A DNA stretch of 32,082 bases, from the NCBI GenBank assembly GCA_025923195.1, contig JAICGJ010000055.1:1-32082 (forward strand), given 5' to 3'. Positions 7,766-16,787 of this stretch are shown piece by piece. Position 1 is the first letter of the stretch. Every line of letters starts with the position of its first letter. Source of the stretch: Chryseolinea sp. (GTDB taxonomy: Bacteria > Bacteroidota > Bacteroidia > Cytophagales > Cyclobacteriaceae). The notes under the pieces are model-generated. The model was given only the letters and a program-made list of their open reading frames with translations, ran no database searches and was not told the DNA's origin. The position numbers and the translations under genes were made by a program.

Positions 7766-9787
7766 ATGGATTTCAAATTAACCAGTTTGTATGAACCAAC
7801 GGGCGATCAACCCGAAGCTATTCGCCAACTTACCAAAGGAATTGAAGAAGGAGAACCTCATCAAACACTACTGGGTGTTACCGGCTCCGGCAAAACATTT
7901 ACAATGGCGAATGTCATCGCCAGAACCAACCGGCCTACGCTGGTTCTGAGCCATAATAAAACTCTGGCGGCACAGCTTTACGGCGAATTCAAACAGTTTT
8001 TCCCCGAGAATGCGGTAGAATATTTCATCTCATATTACGATTACTACCAACCCGAAGCATTCATCCCATCATCTAATTTATACATAGAAAAAGACCTTTC
8101 TATTAATGAAGAAATTGAAAAGTTGCGGCTAAGCGCAACCTCATCACTCCTCACAGGCCGACGAGACGTTATTGTAGTAGCCTCAGTTTCGTGCATTTAC
8201 GGCATCGGCAACCCAGAGGAATTTGGAAAGAACGTTATCAAGTTGAAAGTGGGTGAATTAGTTTCCAGGAATAAATTATTATTCGCGTTGGTGGATATCC
8301 TTTATAACCGCACCGAACTCGATTTTAAACGAGGGACGTTTCGGGTCAAAGGCGATACCGTGGATGTTTTTCTCGCTTACGCCGATTATGCAGTGCGCAT
8401 TTATTTTTGGGGCGATGAAATTGAATCGATTCAACGAATTGACCCTGGAAGCGGAAAAAAAATATCGGATGAAAACGTAGTCACAATATTTCCTGCAAAT
8501 CTCTTTGTTACCGGGAAAGCGACCCTTCACCAGGCGATCAGGGAGATTCAAGATGATATGGTTGCCCAGGTTGAAATGTTTGAGACAGAACGCCGGCACC
8601 TTGAAGCCAAGCGTCTCAAGGAGAGAACGGAATTCGACCTTGAAATGATGCGGGAGCTCGGTTATTGTTCCGGAGTAGAAAACTATTCGCGCTACTTTGA
8701 TCGTCGCAGGCCTGGAGAGCGTCCATTTTGCTTGATCGATTATTTCCCGGACGACTTTCTGCTCATTGTTGATGAGAGCCACGTGACCGTTCCGCAAGTA
8801 AGAGCGATGTGGGGAGGAGACCGTTCCCGAAAAGTAAACCTTGTCGACTACGGCTTTCGCTTACCCTCTGCGTTGGACAATCGTCCCCTCACATTTAACG
8901 AATTCGAAACGCTTGTCAACCAGGTAATTTATGTAAGCGCTACCCCGTCGGAGTATGAGCTGCGAAAATCGGAAGGTGTAGTGGTAGAACAAATTATTCG
9001 CCCGACAGGATTGCTGGATCCGGAAATTGATGTACGGCCCAGCAAGAATCAGATCGACGACTTGCTCGAAGAAGTGGATGAACGCGTGAAAAAAAATGAA
9101 CGGGTACTTGTGACCACGTTGACCAAACGAATGGCGGAAGAACTTACCAAATATATGGATCGGGTGGGAATCAAGTGCAGGTATATCCATTCCGAAGTAG
9201 CGACATTGGACCGCGTCGAAATACTGCGTGAACTCCGACTGGGAGTTTTTGACGTGCTGGTGGGGGTGAACCTGCTGAGAGAAGGATTGGACCTACCCGA
9301 GGTTTCATTGGTTGCAATCCTTGACGCGGATAAGGAAGGATTCCTCAGAAACCAAAGATCGCTGGTCCAAACTATCGGCAGGGCAGCACGCAATGAAAAT
9401 GGCAGAGTTATTATGTATGCAGACAATATTACAGAATCCATGCAGACTGCCATTGATGAAACTAACCGCAGAAGGAAGATCCAGCTGGACTACAACGTGA
9501 CCCATGGCATCGTACCTAAGACAGTACTAAAATCAAGAGATTCCATATTGAGCCAAACCAAAGTTGCCGATTCAAAGCGATCAGTGAAGAACTACTATGT
9601 CGAAAGCGAGGAAGCAACCTTGGCCGCAGATCCCGTCGTGGCCTACCTGACCACAGAAGAGCTCGCAAAAATGGCAGAGCGCACCCGTAAGGCTATGGAG
9701 AAGGCAGCTAAAGAATTGGAGTTTATGGAGGCCGCGAAATTGCGCGACGAATATATGGCTCTCCAGAAGATGATAGACTCCAGGTAG
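7766..9787 (+). CDS. uvrB: Excinuclease ABC subunit B
   Basis: Damage-verifying helicase-like subunit of nucleotide excision repair; it is loaded by UvrA and recruits UvrC. 673 aa, full length. Walker A GVTGSGKT at residues 37-44; the beta-hairpin that grips DNA (YYDYYQPEAF) starts at residue 90; motif II DESH at 336-339; then GFRLPSALDNRP, IYVSATP and the helicase C-terminal part with LLREGLDLPEVSLV and QTIGRAARN. A C-terminal UVR coiled coil that binds UvrC (LEFMEAAKLRDEY) is intact. The ATG at 7766 follows the heptamer array by nine bases. The stop faces the end of the AddB-like gene 13 bp away. No LexA-like box could be recognised upstream. Confidence 0.97.
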   Translation: MDFKLTSLYEPTGDQPEAIRQLTKGIEEGEPHQTLLGVTGSGKTFTMANVIARTNRPTLVLSHNKTLAAQLYGEFKQFFPENAVEYFISYYDYYQPEAFIPSSNLYIEKDLSINEEIEKLRLSATSSLLTGRRDVIVVASVSCIYGIGNPEEFGKNVIKLKVGELVSRNKLLFALVDILYNRTELDFKRGTFRVKGDTVDVFLAYADYAVRIYFWGDEIESIQRIDPGSGKKISDENVVTIFPANLFVTGKATLHQAIREIQDDMVAQVEMFETERRHLEAKRLKERTEFDLEMMRELGYCSGVENYSRYFDRRRPGERPFCLIDYFPDDFLLIVDESHVTVPQVRAMWGGDRSRKVNLVDYGFRLPSALDNRPLTFNEFETLVNQVIYVSATPSEYELRKSEGVVVEQIIRPTGLLDPEIDVRPSKNQIDDLLEEVDERVKKNERVLVTTLTKRMAEELTKYMDRVGIKCRYIHSEVATLDRVEILRELRLGVFDVLVGVNLLREGLDLPEVSLVAILDADKEGFLRNQRSLVQTIGRAARNENGRVIMYADNITESMQTAIDETNRRRKIQLDYNVTHGIVPKTVLKSRDSILSQTKVADSKRSVKNYYVESEEATLAADPVVAYLTTEELAKMAERTRKAMEKAAKELEFMEAAKLRDEYMALQKMIDSR

Positions 9788-9800
9788 CTCTTTTAGCAAT

Positions 9801-12725
9801 TTAACGGTAACAGATCCGTTGATAGGAACAGAATTTACATACTTCAAGGTCTGTGGTCTGATCGAAGGGCGTGGCGGGATCAAATAGTTCCTCTAGCAAT
9901 ATCTTCAAATGGTCGCGAAATTCCGGCAGCAGGGGTTCAACATCCTGCAGAAAATCCTTCCCGATCTTAAATCCGAATCTGAAATCATTGTCGAATAAAT
10001 TCATACGATTAATTAGTCCAGGTACAACTTTAAAGGATGAAGCTGGCGGTTTATTGACCCGGTACAGAAGCGCATACAGCAACGTCTGAAATGCAGCCTT
10101 ATTTCTTTTGCTGTCGCGTTTGAACAGGGAAGCCACGCTCTCAAAATCGAGTTTGTCGCGGCCCGTTTTGTAGTCGATCACTCGAATCAAATCACCCTTG
10201 CGATCCACGCGATCAATCTTACCACTAACTAAGACAGATCCCGGATAGCGATCGATCGCTGCGTGATAATCTAATCCCCCTTGTTCAAGCAGCTCAATTT
10301 CAAATGGAGCGTAATGTTTGTCCATTTCAAGAATCCGGTGTGCAAACCGTTTGACCACCTCACGCACGACGAGTCTTTGTCCTTCATATTCCACCGGCTT
10401 ACCGGGTTCAAGATGATACGACTCGATGAAGACCTGATCAATCAATCCATCAACAATGTCGACGGCGCTGTTAAAGTCTTTTAATTCAACCTGGCCATGC
10501 TGTTTACTTTGCTTCAGCAGGCGATAAAATTTCTCCATTACGGTATGTAGAAAATTTCCAAGCACGCGGGCGTCAAGATCTTCTTCCACTTCATCTGGCT
10601 CCTTTATCTTGGCGACATGCCTCAGGTAAAACCTAAGCCTGCAATCAATATATGTATTCAATGCGGAAGGTGAAATTCCTCTAAACTTTCCATTGCCTTC
10701 ACTGAGTTTGATCAAAGCGTCGATAGTGCTGCTATTTTTGGTAATGGAAACAGGGATGACCACGCTCGGTTGGATTGGATCATGAAGAACGTTTCGTTCC
10801 ATCGCCAGTCGGCTTTCAAACATGATCTGTTTCAAATACCGGCTGCTTTCACCCTGTCCCAACACATCAGTCTCAGTATTATAAAACAGAAAAATGTTTT
10901 CGCTTCGCTGCAACATACGGTAGAACAGGTAAGCATACATAGCATCCTGGTGCTCGGAGGTTGGTAATCCGTAAGCTTTTCGAATGCTAAACGGAATATA
11001 AGAACTTTTGCCACCAATCGATGGAAATGAACCTTCGTTCAATGAAAGCACAAATAGATTTTTAAAATCGAGGTTTCGAGTCTCCAAGACGCCCATCACC
11101 TGAAGGCCTTTGAGGGGCTCGCCGCTAAAGGGTATGCGGAATGTTTGCACGAGCTGACGAAACAATCTTAAGAATGCTTTTAAAGAAGTATTTATTGATT
11201 GTGCGTGTTGTCTAATCGTTGACTCCCTATTAGGCAATATCATTTGAAAGGCGTTGCCTGTGATAGCCTCTATCCTATTTAGTAGCTTAAGAAAGTAAAA
11301 AAGATACTCACGATCGAAATCATTCACAGACTTAAGATTAGCAATAGCCGTGATAATATTTCGCAAATAAACCAGTATACTGATGTCTAACGTATCAAAT
11401 ATAAGCCGATGCAGGTGTGTTTCGGATGCGAGATAGCCCATGGGGATATGCACCCAATTGCGACCCAGGATTTCCTTGCGTTTGGAATTTGCCACTCCTG
11501 CGTCGTCGGCGATTACATAGGGGTGTCCAAGCAATGCCAGCACATGCTTGTGATTAAAGTCAGATCCCTTCCGGTGAAGTTGCAACTCGACCAGAATCTC
11601 AATAAGATTGAAAACGGGTGTTGCTCCAATGGGAAAGCCCATCGTTACATTCAGCTTTTCTACATATCCGGAAACGCTGTGAAGGACAGGTAACAGCAGG
11701 TTTTCATCCGGGAGGACTATAATGGTGTTTTCCGGATCGATTCCCTTTCTTAGTTCTTCCTCTAAGACCTGGGACATCAATTTGGTTTGACCGACAGGAT
11801 TAGCTGCTCCGAAAATTCGGATCGACTTTCTGCCAATCATTTCTGTATCATCAAATTCCCTCAGACCTTTCGCTAAATTGGATGGTACATCGACCGGAAA
11901 GGATTTTCCTAATACAGGATCACTTTGGTATTCACGAAAGAATTTCCCTGCCTCCTGCTGATTGTTATTCAGATAGTATTCATCGACATCCCAATGCACC
12001 TCTGCCTGACCTTGTTCAAGGTGATATCTGATCAGCGTTTCCTCGGCCTTAGTTAGTGCATTGAATCCCGCAAAGACTGTGGGTGACAAATGACTCTTCA
12101 ATGTTGAAGCCATGCCTTCGACGACCCTTCGCTGCAATAATCCTTCGTAGGCAAGGTTGTCGCTTAGAAGATCCCCCTTAAAAGCCTCATATAAGGGATA
12201 GAGTCTGGTCCAGATGTTTAAGAACTTGTCTTTGTTGTCAGATGGGTGTTGATCAAAAGTTCCCCAGAAGTTCTTAAGAAATTCCCTTTGCTCCGGTGTG
12301 AGATAGTCGAACGTGGTATCTAACTCTTTTTGATAGCGGAGGTCCTTGAATAACTGGCGCGTATCCACCATATATTTGTCTATCTCCTCAAAGTCGCGAA
12401 GCAACATCTCGCCCCAAAAATAAAATTGATGAAAAGGTTCAGACTTCAATCCCTTGGATGTGTCATCCAGCACGATGTTGTTATAGACCTTATAGAGCCG
12501 GAAAACAAGCTCAAGCTTATCCGCAATCCTTAGGTCGGAAAGGCTTTGAAAGTAATCTTCGATTGTGAGGAGGCGAGGTGCAAATGCCGGTTTGTTCAGC
12601 AGGGAACTCAAGTACTTTCTAAAATAAATTATCGCCCTTCGATTTGGAAAAACGATGGTGAGCTTATCGAACGTTCGATGTTTTTCATATATCAGCTGCG
12701 CAAGTTCTGCTAGGAACGGCTTCAT
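9801..12725 (-). CDS. AddB-like helicase-nuclease with C-terminal PD-(D/E)XK and Fe-S cysteines
   Basis: 974-aa protein of the AddB/PD-(D/E)XK exonuclease type found in Bacteroidota, expected to process double-strand breaks with a RecB/AddA-like helicase-nuclease. The N terminus (KLTIVFPNRRAIIYFRKYL) resembles the inactive helicase part of AddB. The C-terminal nuclease shows D838 (GKIDRVD), then D851-Y-K853 (VIDYKTG). Four cysteines, C695, C963, C966 and C972, have the spacing of the AddB iron-sulfur staple that closes the nuclease domain. No addA or recB-like gene is adjacent. The gene is convergent with uvrB and follows ftsZ in the same orientation, but an intrinsic terminator and a 338-bp gap separate it from the division operon. 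ATG start at 12725. Confidence 0.82.
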   Translation of the reverse strand: MKPFLAELAQLIYEKHRTFDKLTIVFPNRRAIIYFRKYLSSLLNKPAFAPRLLTIEDYFQSLSDLRIADKLELVFRLYKVYNNIVLDDTSKGLKSEPFHQFYFWGEMLLRDFEEIDKYMVDTRQLFKDLRYQKELDTTFDYLTPEQREFLKNFWGTFDQHPSDNKDKFLNIWTRLYPLYEAFKGDLLSDNLAYEGLLQRRVVEGMASTLKSHLSPTVFAGFNALTKAEETLIRYHLEQGQAEVHWDVDEYYLNNNQQEAGKFFREYQSDPVLGKSFPVDVPSNLAKGLREFDDTEMIGRKSIRIFGAANPVGQTKLMSQVLEEELRKGIDPENTIIVLPDENLLLPVLHSVSGYVEKLNVTMGFPIGATPVFNLIEILVELQLHRKGSDFNHKHVLALLGHPYVIADDAGVANSKRKEILGRNWVHIPMGYLASETHLHRLIFDTLDISILVYLRNIITAIANLKSVNDFDREYLFYFLKLLNRIEAITGNAFQMILPNRESTIRQHAQSINTSLKAFLRLFRQLVQTFRIPFSGEPLKGLQVMGVLETRNLDFKNLFVLSLNEGSFPSIGGKSSYIPFSIRKAYGLPTSEHQDAMYAYLFYRMLQRSENIFLFYNTETDVLGQGESSRYLKQIMFESRLAMERNVLHDPIQPSVVIPVSITKNSSTIDALIKLSEGNGKFRGISPSALNTYIDCRLRFYLRHVAKIKEPDEVEEDLDARVLGNFLHTVMEKFYRLLKQSKQHGQVELKDFNSAVDIVDGLIDQVFIESYHLEPGKPVEYEGQRLVVREVVKRFAHRILEMDKHYAPFEIELLEQGGLDYHAAIDRYPGSVLVSGKIDRVDRKGDLIRVIDYKTGRDKLDFESVASLFKRDSKRNKAAFQTLLYALLYRVNKPPASSFKVVPGLINRMNLFDNDFRFGFKIGKDFLQDVEPLLPEFRDHLKILLEELFDPATPFDQTTDLEVCKFCSYQRICYR

Positions 12726-13063
12726 TAATACAAGGGTAAGAGTAAATTGAATACAAACAAATTTTAGGGTAAGTAAACCAAATACTAAAACCCATGAAGC
12801 ACAAAATTAATTCGGAAAAAACGAAAGTGCCTTAAAAAGCAAATGCCGGACGATTATGTCCGGCATTCATACTCCGTGCGCCATTTGCTGAGCTTAATTG
12901 CAAATAAAAAATTGGCGCCCATCACTCTAAAAATTGGCATCTCAAGCGCCGGCCAAAAATATTTACCACCAACAACCACTACGAATGGAGTAAACACCAG
13001 TCACGCTTACAATGCCATGCCTTTATTCATCATGAATTCTAAACTGAACCACGGTCATCTCAA
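12726..13063. other. Intergenic region between ftsZ and the AddB-like gene
   Basis: 338 bp with no convincing gene. Read on the minus strand after the ftsZ stop it holds about 110 bp of AT-rich sequence, then two copies of GCCAATTTTT 22 bp apart (12929-12938 and 12907-12916), the first with a weak TTGGC/GCCAA stem and T-run, and then the strong terminator at 12842-12867. The remaining 116 bp must carry the promoter of the AddB-like gene; I find only imperfect matches to TAnnTTTG there. A 74-codon plus-strand reading frame crosses the region but has no family resemblance. Confidence 0.7.
12842..12867 (-). terminator. Intrinsic terminator of the division operon
   Basis: Perfect 10-bp stem, AATGCCGGAC on the plus strand pairing with GTCCGGCATT, six-base loop GATTAT. 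On the minus strand the stem is followed by TGCTTTTTAAGG, a T-rich run, so it works for transcripts coming from ftsZ, about 200 bp after its stop. Confidence 0.8.
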
Positions 13064-14602
13064 TTAATCTACATTATCATGCAAAAATTTATTGTTGCCT
13101 AGAATGTTATTATCATCGTTCAAATTGTATTTGGAAATGAACGGCTGCGAAGAATGAGGGACGTCCTGCATCGTAACACCTCTTCGTAAATACGCCGGAA
13201 GCGCCCACTTTTCATTAAATTCTTCCTTCGTCATTTCATGTTTACGGGTTTGTTTCAGTGTCTCCTTTCTTTGTTCAGCCTGTTGTTGCAGGCGTTGCTT
13301 GGTAGAACGTAATTCCATCATTCCCTCTTCGCTTACGACCTGATCACCATACTGCTCAGGATCGTCGAAGTCATCATCATTCAGCAGACTTTCCTCGCCT
13401 TCATCTTCTTCGTTTACCGGCTCTTCGATTTTGTTAAAGGGCCCTGTGAACACCAGTTCACGCTCAATGGGTTCCTCCTTTACTTCGGGTTTGATTTCAT
13501 CTTTTTTCCGCACCTCCATATTATTATTCTCGTTCACAGAATTGTCAGGTGCGAACAGCCAGCCCTGAGAACGGTCGAGATCATGCACTTTCTTTTCCTG
13601 AGTTTTCGGGATCATTTGAGACTCGCTCTGGAATCCTGTCGCAATGACTGTAACACGGATACGGTCTCCTAGATTACTGTCAACACCATGTCCGAAAATC
13701 ATTTCAGCATCCTCGCCAGCCTCGTCCTGAATGTGTTGCGTAATCTCAGATAGCTCATCCATTTGCAATTCCGCTTCTTCGCCCGAGATGATTGAAAGCA
13801 AAATTCTTTTGGCACCCATAATATCGCGATTGTCGAGCAAGGGAGATGCGAGTGCGCCTTCGGCTGCTTTCCTCGCCCGGTTTTCACCGCGAGTCTCCGC
13901 TGAGCCCATCACAGCTGCTCCGGCATCTCGCATGACAGTACGTACGTCCTGGAAATCGACGTTGACATAACCGGCAAGTGTAATGATTTCCGCAATTCCT
14001 TTTGCAGCGGTCGTCAGGATATTGTCAGCTTGCGCAAAGGCCTGCCCAATGGAAAGGTTGCCGAAGATTTCGCGCAGTTTGTCATTCAGGATTACGATCA
14101 CTGTGTCGCAATTCTGTCGGAGCGCTTCCAACCCCAAGCTTGCCTGACCCATTTTTTTCCTTCCCTCGAAAGAGAATGGGGCCGTCACAATACCCACCGT
14201 AAGGACATCCATATCTTTGGCAATTTTTGCAATTACGGGCGCTGCGCCTGTCCCGGTTCCGCCGCCCATCCCGGCCGTTACAAACAACATCTTCGTACCG
14301 GCAAGCATCTCGCGGATCTGTTCCTTGGATTCAATGGCGGCATTTTTTCCGACTTCAGGATTGGCCCCGCAGCCAAGTCCTTCTGTAAGGTTAGCACCAA
14401 TTTGAAGTTTATTTGGCACAGGGCTATTGCTAAGTGCCTGGTTGTCTGTATTACACACAATAAATTCGACATCTTTGATGCCTTGTTTATACATGTGGTT
14501 TACGGCGTTGCTTCCTCCCCCACCTACTCCGATCACCTTGATGATGGACTGCAGGTTGTTGGTTTTGGGGATCTCGAATTTGTAGGATCCAGTTTCAAAC
14601 AT
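13064..14602 (-). CDS. ftsZ: Cell division protein FtsZ
   Basis: Tubulin-like GTPase that polymerises into the cytokinetic Z ring. 512 aa: glycine-rich GVGGGGSNAVN near residues 25-35, tubulin signature GGGTGTG at 113-119, GTPase core to about residue 325 (RIRVTVIATGF). The tail of roughly 185 residues is acidic and glutamine/lysine-rich, longer than in Escherichia coli (383 aa total) but usual for Bacteroidota, and ends in a conserved-looking segment (PAYLRRGVTMQDVP) followed by an asparagine-rich end. The usual FtsA-binding peptide is not obvious. Last gene of the dcw operon, 74 bp after ftsA, with a quasi-palindrome in that gap that may allow separate control. Confidence 0.97.
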   Translation of the reverse strand: MFETGSYKFEIPKTNNLQSIIKVIGVGGGGSNAVNHMYKQGIKDVEFIVCNTDNQALSNSPVPNKLQIGANLTEGLGCGANPEVGKNAAIESKEQIREMLAGTKMLFVTAGMGGGTGTGAAPVIAKIAKDMDVLTVGIVTAPFSFEGRKKMGQASLGLEALRQNCDTVIVILNDKLREIFGNLSIGQAFAQADNILTTAAKGIAEIITLAGYVNVDFQDVRTVMRDAGAAVMGSAETRGENRARKAAEGALASPLLDNRDIMGAKRILLSIISGEEAELQMDELSEITQHIQDEAGEDAEMIFGHGVDSNLGDRIRVTVIATGFQSESQMIPKTQEKKVHDLDRSQGWLFAPDNSVNENNNMEVRKKDEIKPEVKEEPIERELVFTGPFNKIEEPVNEEDEGEESLLNDDDFDDPEQYGDQVVSEEGMMELRSTKQRLQQQAEQRKETLKQTRKHEMTKEEFNEKWALPAYLRRGVTMQDVPHSSQPFISKYNLNDDNNILGNNKFLHDNVD

Positions 14603-14650
14603 GATTGATCTTTTTTACGTGGTTGTTTTAATAGGTTAAATTTTGGCTTC

Positions 14651-14671
14651 CCGAAACTTTTAAAACTTCGG
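14651..14671. promoter_or_regulatory. Quasi-palindrome in the ftsA-ftsZ gap
   Basis: 21 bases with outer arms CCGAA and TTCGG around an inner TTTTAAAA, with one unpaired position. It sits near the upstream end of the 74-bp gap, just after the ftsA stop. It could be an operator or a small RNA hairpin, but lacks the T-run of a terminator. Function unknown. Confidence 0.35.
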
Positions 14672-14676
14672 AACGT

Positions 14677-15984
14677 TTAATACTCGTTTTTTCCATCCAG
14701 ATCATCGATCAACAAACTTTTGGTTTTGTTCAAAATTTCGTTGAAGAAATTCTTGGAGGCACCGATATGCTTCTTCACTTTCGCAGCTCTTACGGTTTCG
14801 CGAGCTTCCTTATAACGATCTTCTCTTTCATCAAGAGAGCGAAAACCCGCGAGAACTAAACCAACGGCGGTAGCATACATCGGACTCTTTACAGATTCGA
14901 TTTTGCTTTTGCCAAGATGTTCGTTCGGGTAACCGATACGCGTATCCATACCAGTCATATATTCAACTAATTGCTTGAGGTTACTCAATTGAGCACCTCC
15001 ACCGGTAATGACGATACCACCAGCCAACCTATTCTCAAATCCTGAACTGATTATTTCTGCATGTGCCATTTCTATCACCTCCTCCATTCTTGCCTGGATT
15101 ATATTTGAGAGATTTTTCACAGATATCTCTTTTGCAGCACGATTTCTTATTCCAGGTATCGAAACTATTTCGTTCGGGCTTGCCTCTTCCGCAATAGCTT
15201 TACCAAATCGCGTCTTCAACTGTTCGGCCTGCTGCGGCAACACCATAAGCCCCTGCTTAATATCATTCGTCACGATGTTGCCTCCGAATGGTATTACAGC
15301 CGTATGACGAATGATGTTGTCGTAGAAGATGGCAATGTCGGTTGTTCCCCCACCGATGTCGATGAGGCAGACTCCAGCTTCCTTTTCTTCGTCGTTCAAC
15401 ACGGCAAGGCTAGAGGCCAGCGGTTCAAGAATCAAGTCTTGAATTTCAAGCCCTCCTCTGCGAATGCACTTATTAATATTATTGATCGCGTTGGTTTGCG
15501 CAGTAATTATATGAAAGTCTGCTTCCAGCCTAACACCCGACATACCAACCGGTTCTTTAATTCCATCCTCGTAGTCAACCATATAATCCTGGGGCATCAC
15601 GTGAATAATTTGGCTTCCGGGGGGAACAACCATTCTATACATGTCTTGCGTCAGCCTTTCAACGTCGTCGACGGTAATTTCATCCTCCTTTGAAGATCGT
15701 GTTATACCACCATGCTGAATGAAACTCCGGATGTGTTGCCCGGCGATACCCACATTGACAACAGCGATATCAATCCCTGCGTGATCACTTGCTTCCCGAA
15801 TTGCTTTTTCAATGGCATATACTGTCTTGTCGATGTTAAAGACTATTCCTTTGACTACTCCTTCAGATTCGGCCTTGCCCATCCCGAGCACCTCGAGTTT
15901 GCCGAATTCATTTTTCCGGCCGACAATCACACAAATTTTCGTTGTGCCTATGTCGAGTCCGACTACTATTTTTTCTTGTTCCAT
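14677..15984 (-). CDS. ftsA: Cell division protein FtsA
   Basis: Actin-like ATPase that anchors FtsZ filaments to the inner membrane and links them to later divisome proteins. 435 aa. Phosphate 1 loop GLDIGTTK (residues 9-16), the 1C domain with VGIAGQHIRS, phosphate 2 loop IDIGGGTTDIA and adenosine loop VITGGGAQL are visible. The C terminus (NFFNEILNKTKSLL) looks like the amphipathic membrane-targeting helix, followed by an acidic end. ATG start, 38 bp after ftsQ. The order ftsQ-ftsA-ftsZ is the classical one. Confidence 0.96.
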   Translation of the reverse strand: MEQEKIVVGLDIGTTKICVIVGRKNEFGKLEVLGMGKAESEGVVKGIVFNIDKTVYAIEKAIREASDHAGIDIAVVNVGIAGQHIRSFIQHGGITRSSKEDEITVDDVERLTQDMYRMVVPPGSQIIHVMPQDYMVDYEDGIKEPVGMSGVRLEADFHIITAQTNAINNINKCIRRGGLEIQDLILEPLASSLAVLNDEEKEAGVCLIDIGGGTTDIAIFYDNIIRHTAVIPFGGNIVTNDIKQGLMVLPQQAEQLKTRFGKAIAEEASPNEIVSIPGIRNRAAKEISVKNLSNIIQARMEEVIEMAHAEIISSGFENRLAGGIVITGGGAQLSNLKQLVEYMTGMDTRIGYPNEHLGKSKIESVKSPMYATAVGLVLAGFRSLDEREDRYKEARETVRAAKVKKHIGASKNFFNEILNKTKSLLIDDLDGKNEY

Positions 15985-16022
15985 GGTTGTGATGAGGTTA
16001 TTAGTGGTTGGTATATATGTTG

Positions 16023-16787
16023 TTATTCTGTTATTATCTGTCCTTCATATTCCAGGTTTATCCGGTTGTATTTGTTCCAACCTATCCGCGGAAGAATCTC
16101 TTTGTAGAAAATCATCAGCTTCTTAAATTTCACATCCAGGTCCTCAGCTTTGCCAAATTCTATTTTTTCATCACCAACCTGTGGGAAAAAAGTTATTCGA
16201 GATTTGTTGTCGATATCCAGTTGAGCGATCTGCGCATGCCAAAACTCGTGCTCGCGAATTTTATCGATCAGCCCCATTATTTTTTTTGTTTCCTCGTTAT
16301 CGTTCATGTTATCCTGTTTCAGTATTTGCGGAACATACTGTCCACTGATCAGCACAACGCGCGACGTAAATTTTTCAGAGACTGGCATGATGGTTCCATC
16401 CTCGGCGATGTAACCGTCGGGCCCATCATTCCTGACAATGCGGGCCACAGGTCTGCGCAACTCTGCCCTAACTACCAGATTGCCTTTGAGATCGCTATAC
16501 AGATCGGCTTTTTTAATAAAGGGTTGTCGCTTGATCTTAGATTCAATGCCTTTCAGGCTAAAGCGGTCGATGCTCGTGCCTCTTAACTTCTCATTTTTGA
16601 GCTCCATCAGGTTCATAATGTCTGACTCGTCCAAAAAATGATTTCCATGAACGTTATCTATCTTAATACTTATATCTTTTATCGACACACTCCCTTGTTT
16701 CTTTTCGGTAAAGGCAATAATGACACCTACCACGATAATGGCTGCAAGAATTTTGAGCTCGCGACGCAGGTTAAACTTAAGCTTCAT
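16023..16787 (-). CDS. ftsQ: Cell division protein FtsQ
   Basis: Bitopic divisome protein, 254 aa. A short basic N terminus (MKLKFNLRREL) precedes one transmembrane helix (ILAAIIVVGVIIAF, about residues 11-25) and a periplasmic part with a POTRA-like start (ISIKIDNVHGNHFLDESDI) and the FtsQ-type domain (VARIVRNDGPDGYIAEDGTI). I chose the ATG at 16787, which overlaps the murC end by 11 bases, over the start 12 codons upstream at 16823, because it puts a normal basic stretch before the helix. Divergent sequence; the call rests on topology and on position between murC and ftsA. Confidence 0.87.
   Translation of the reverse strand: MKLKFNLRRELKILAAIIVVGVIIAFTEKKQGSVSIKDISIKIDNVHGNHFLDESDIMNLMELKNEKLRGTSIDRFSLKGIESKIKRQPFIKKADLYSDLKGNLVVRAELRRPVARIVRNDGPDGYIAEDGTIMPVSEKFTSRVVLISGQYVPQILKQDNMNDNEETKKIMGLIDKIREHEFWHAQIAQLDIDNKSRITFFPQVGDEKIEFGKAEDLDVKFKKLMIFYKEILPRIGWNKYNRINLEYEGQIITE

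Noticed and set aside
8279-8797. 172-codon minus-strand frame inside uvrB
   Set aside because: Shadow of a strongly conserved gene; no start signal or homology.
12843-13067. Plus-strand reading frame of 74 codons in the ftsZ downstream gap
   Set aside because: It runs through the terminator hairpin and the repeated elements, has no family resemblance and no good ribosome binding site; treated as chance.
14030-14608. 192-codon plus-strand frame opposite ftsZ
   Set aside because: Lies wholly antisense to a clear, conserved FtsZ core; composition is that of a shadow frame.
16008-16586. 192-codon plus-strand frame opposite ftsQ
   Set aside because: Antisense to ftsQ, no recognisable domain, Phe/Ile-rich as expected from reverse reading of a Lys/Glu/Asp-rich gene.
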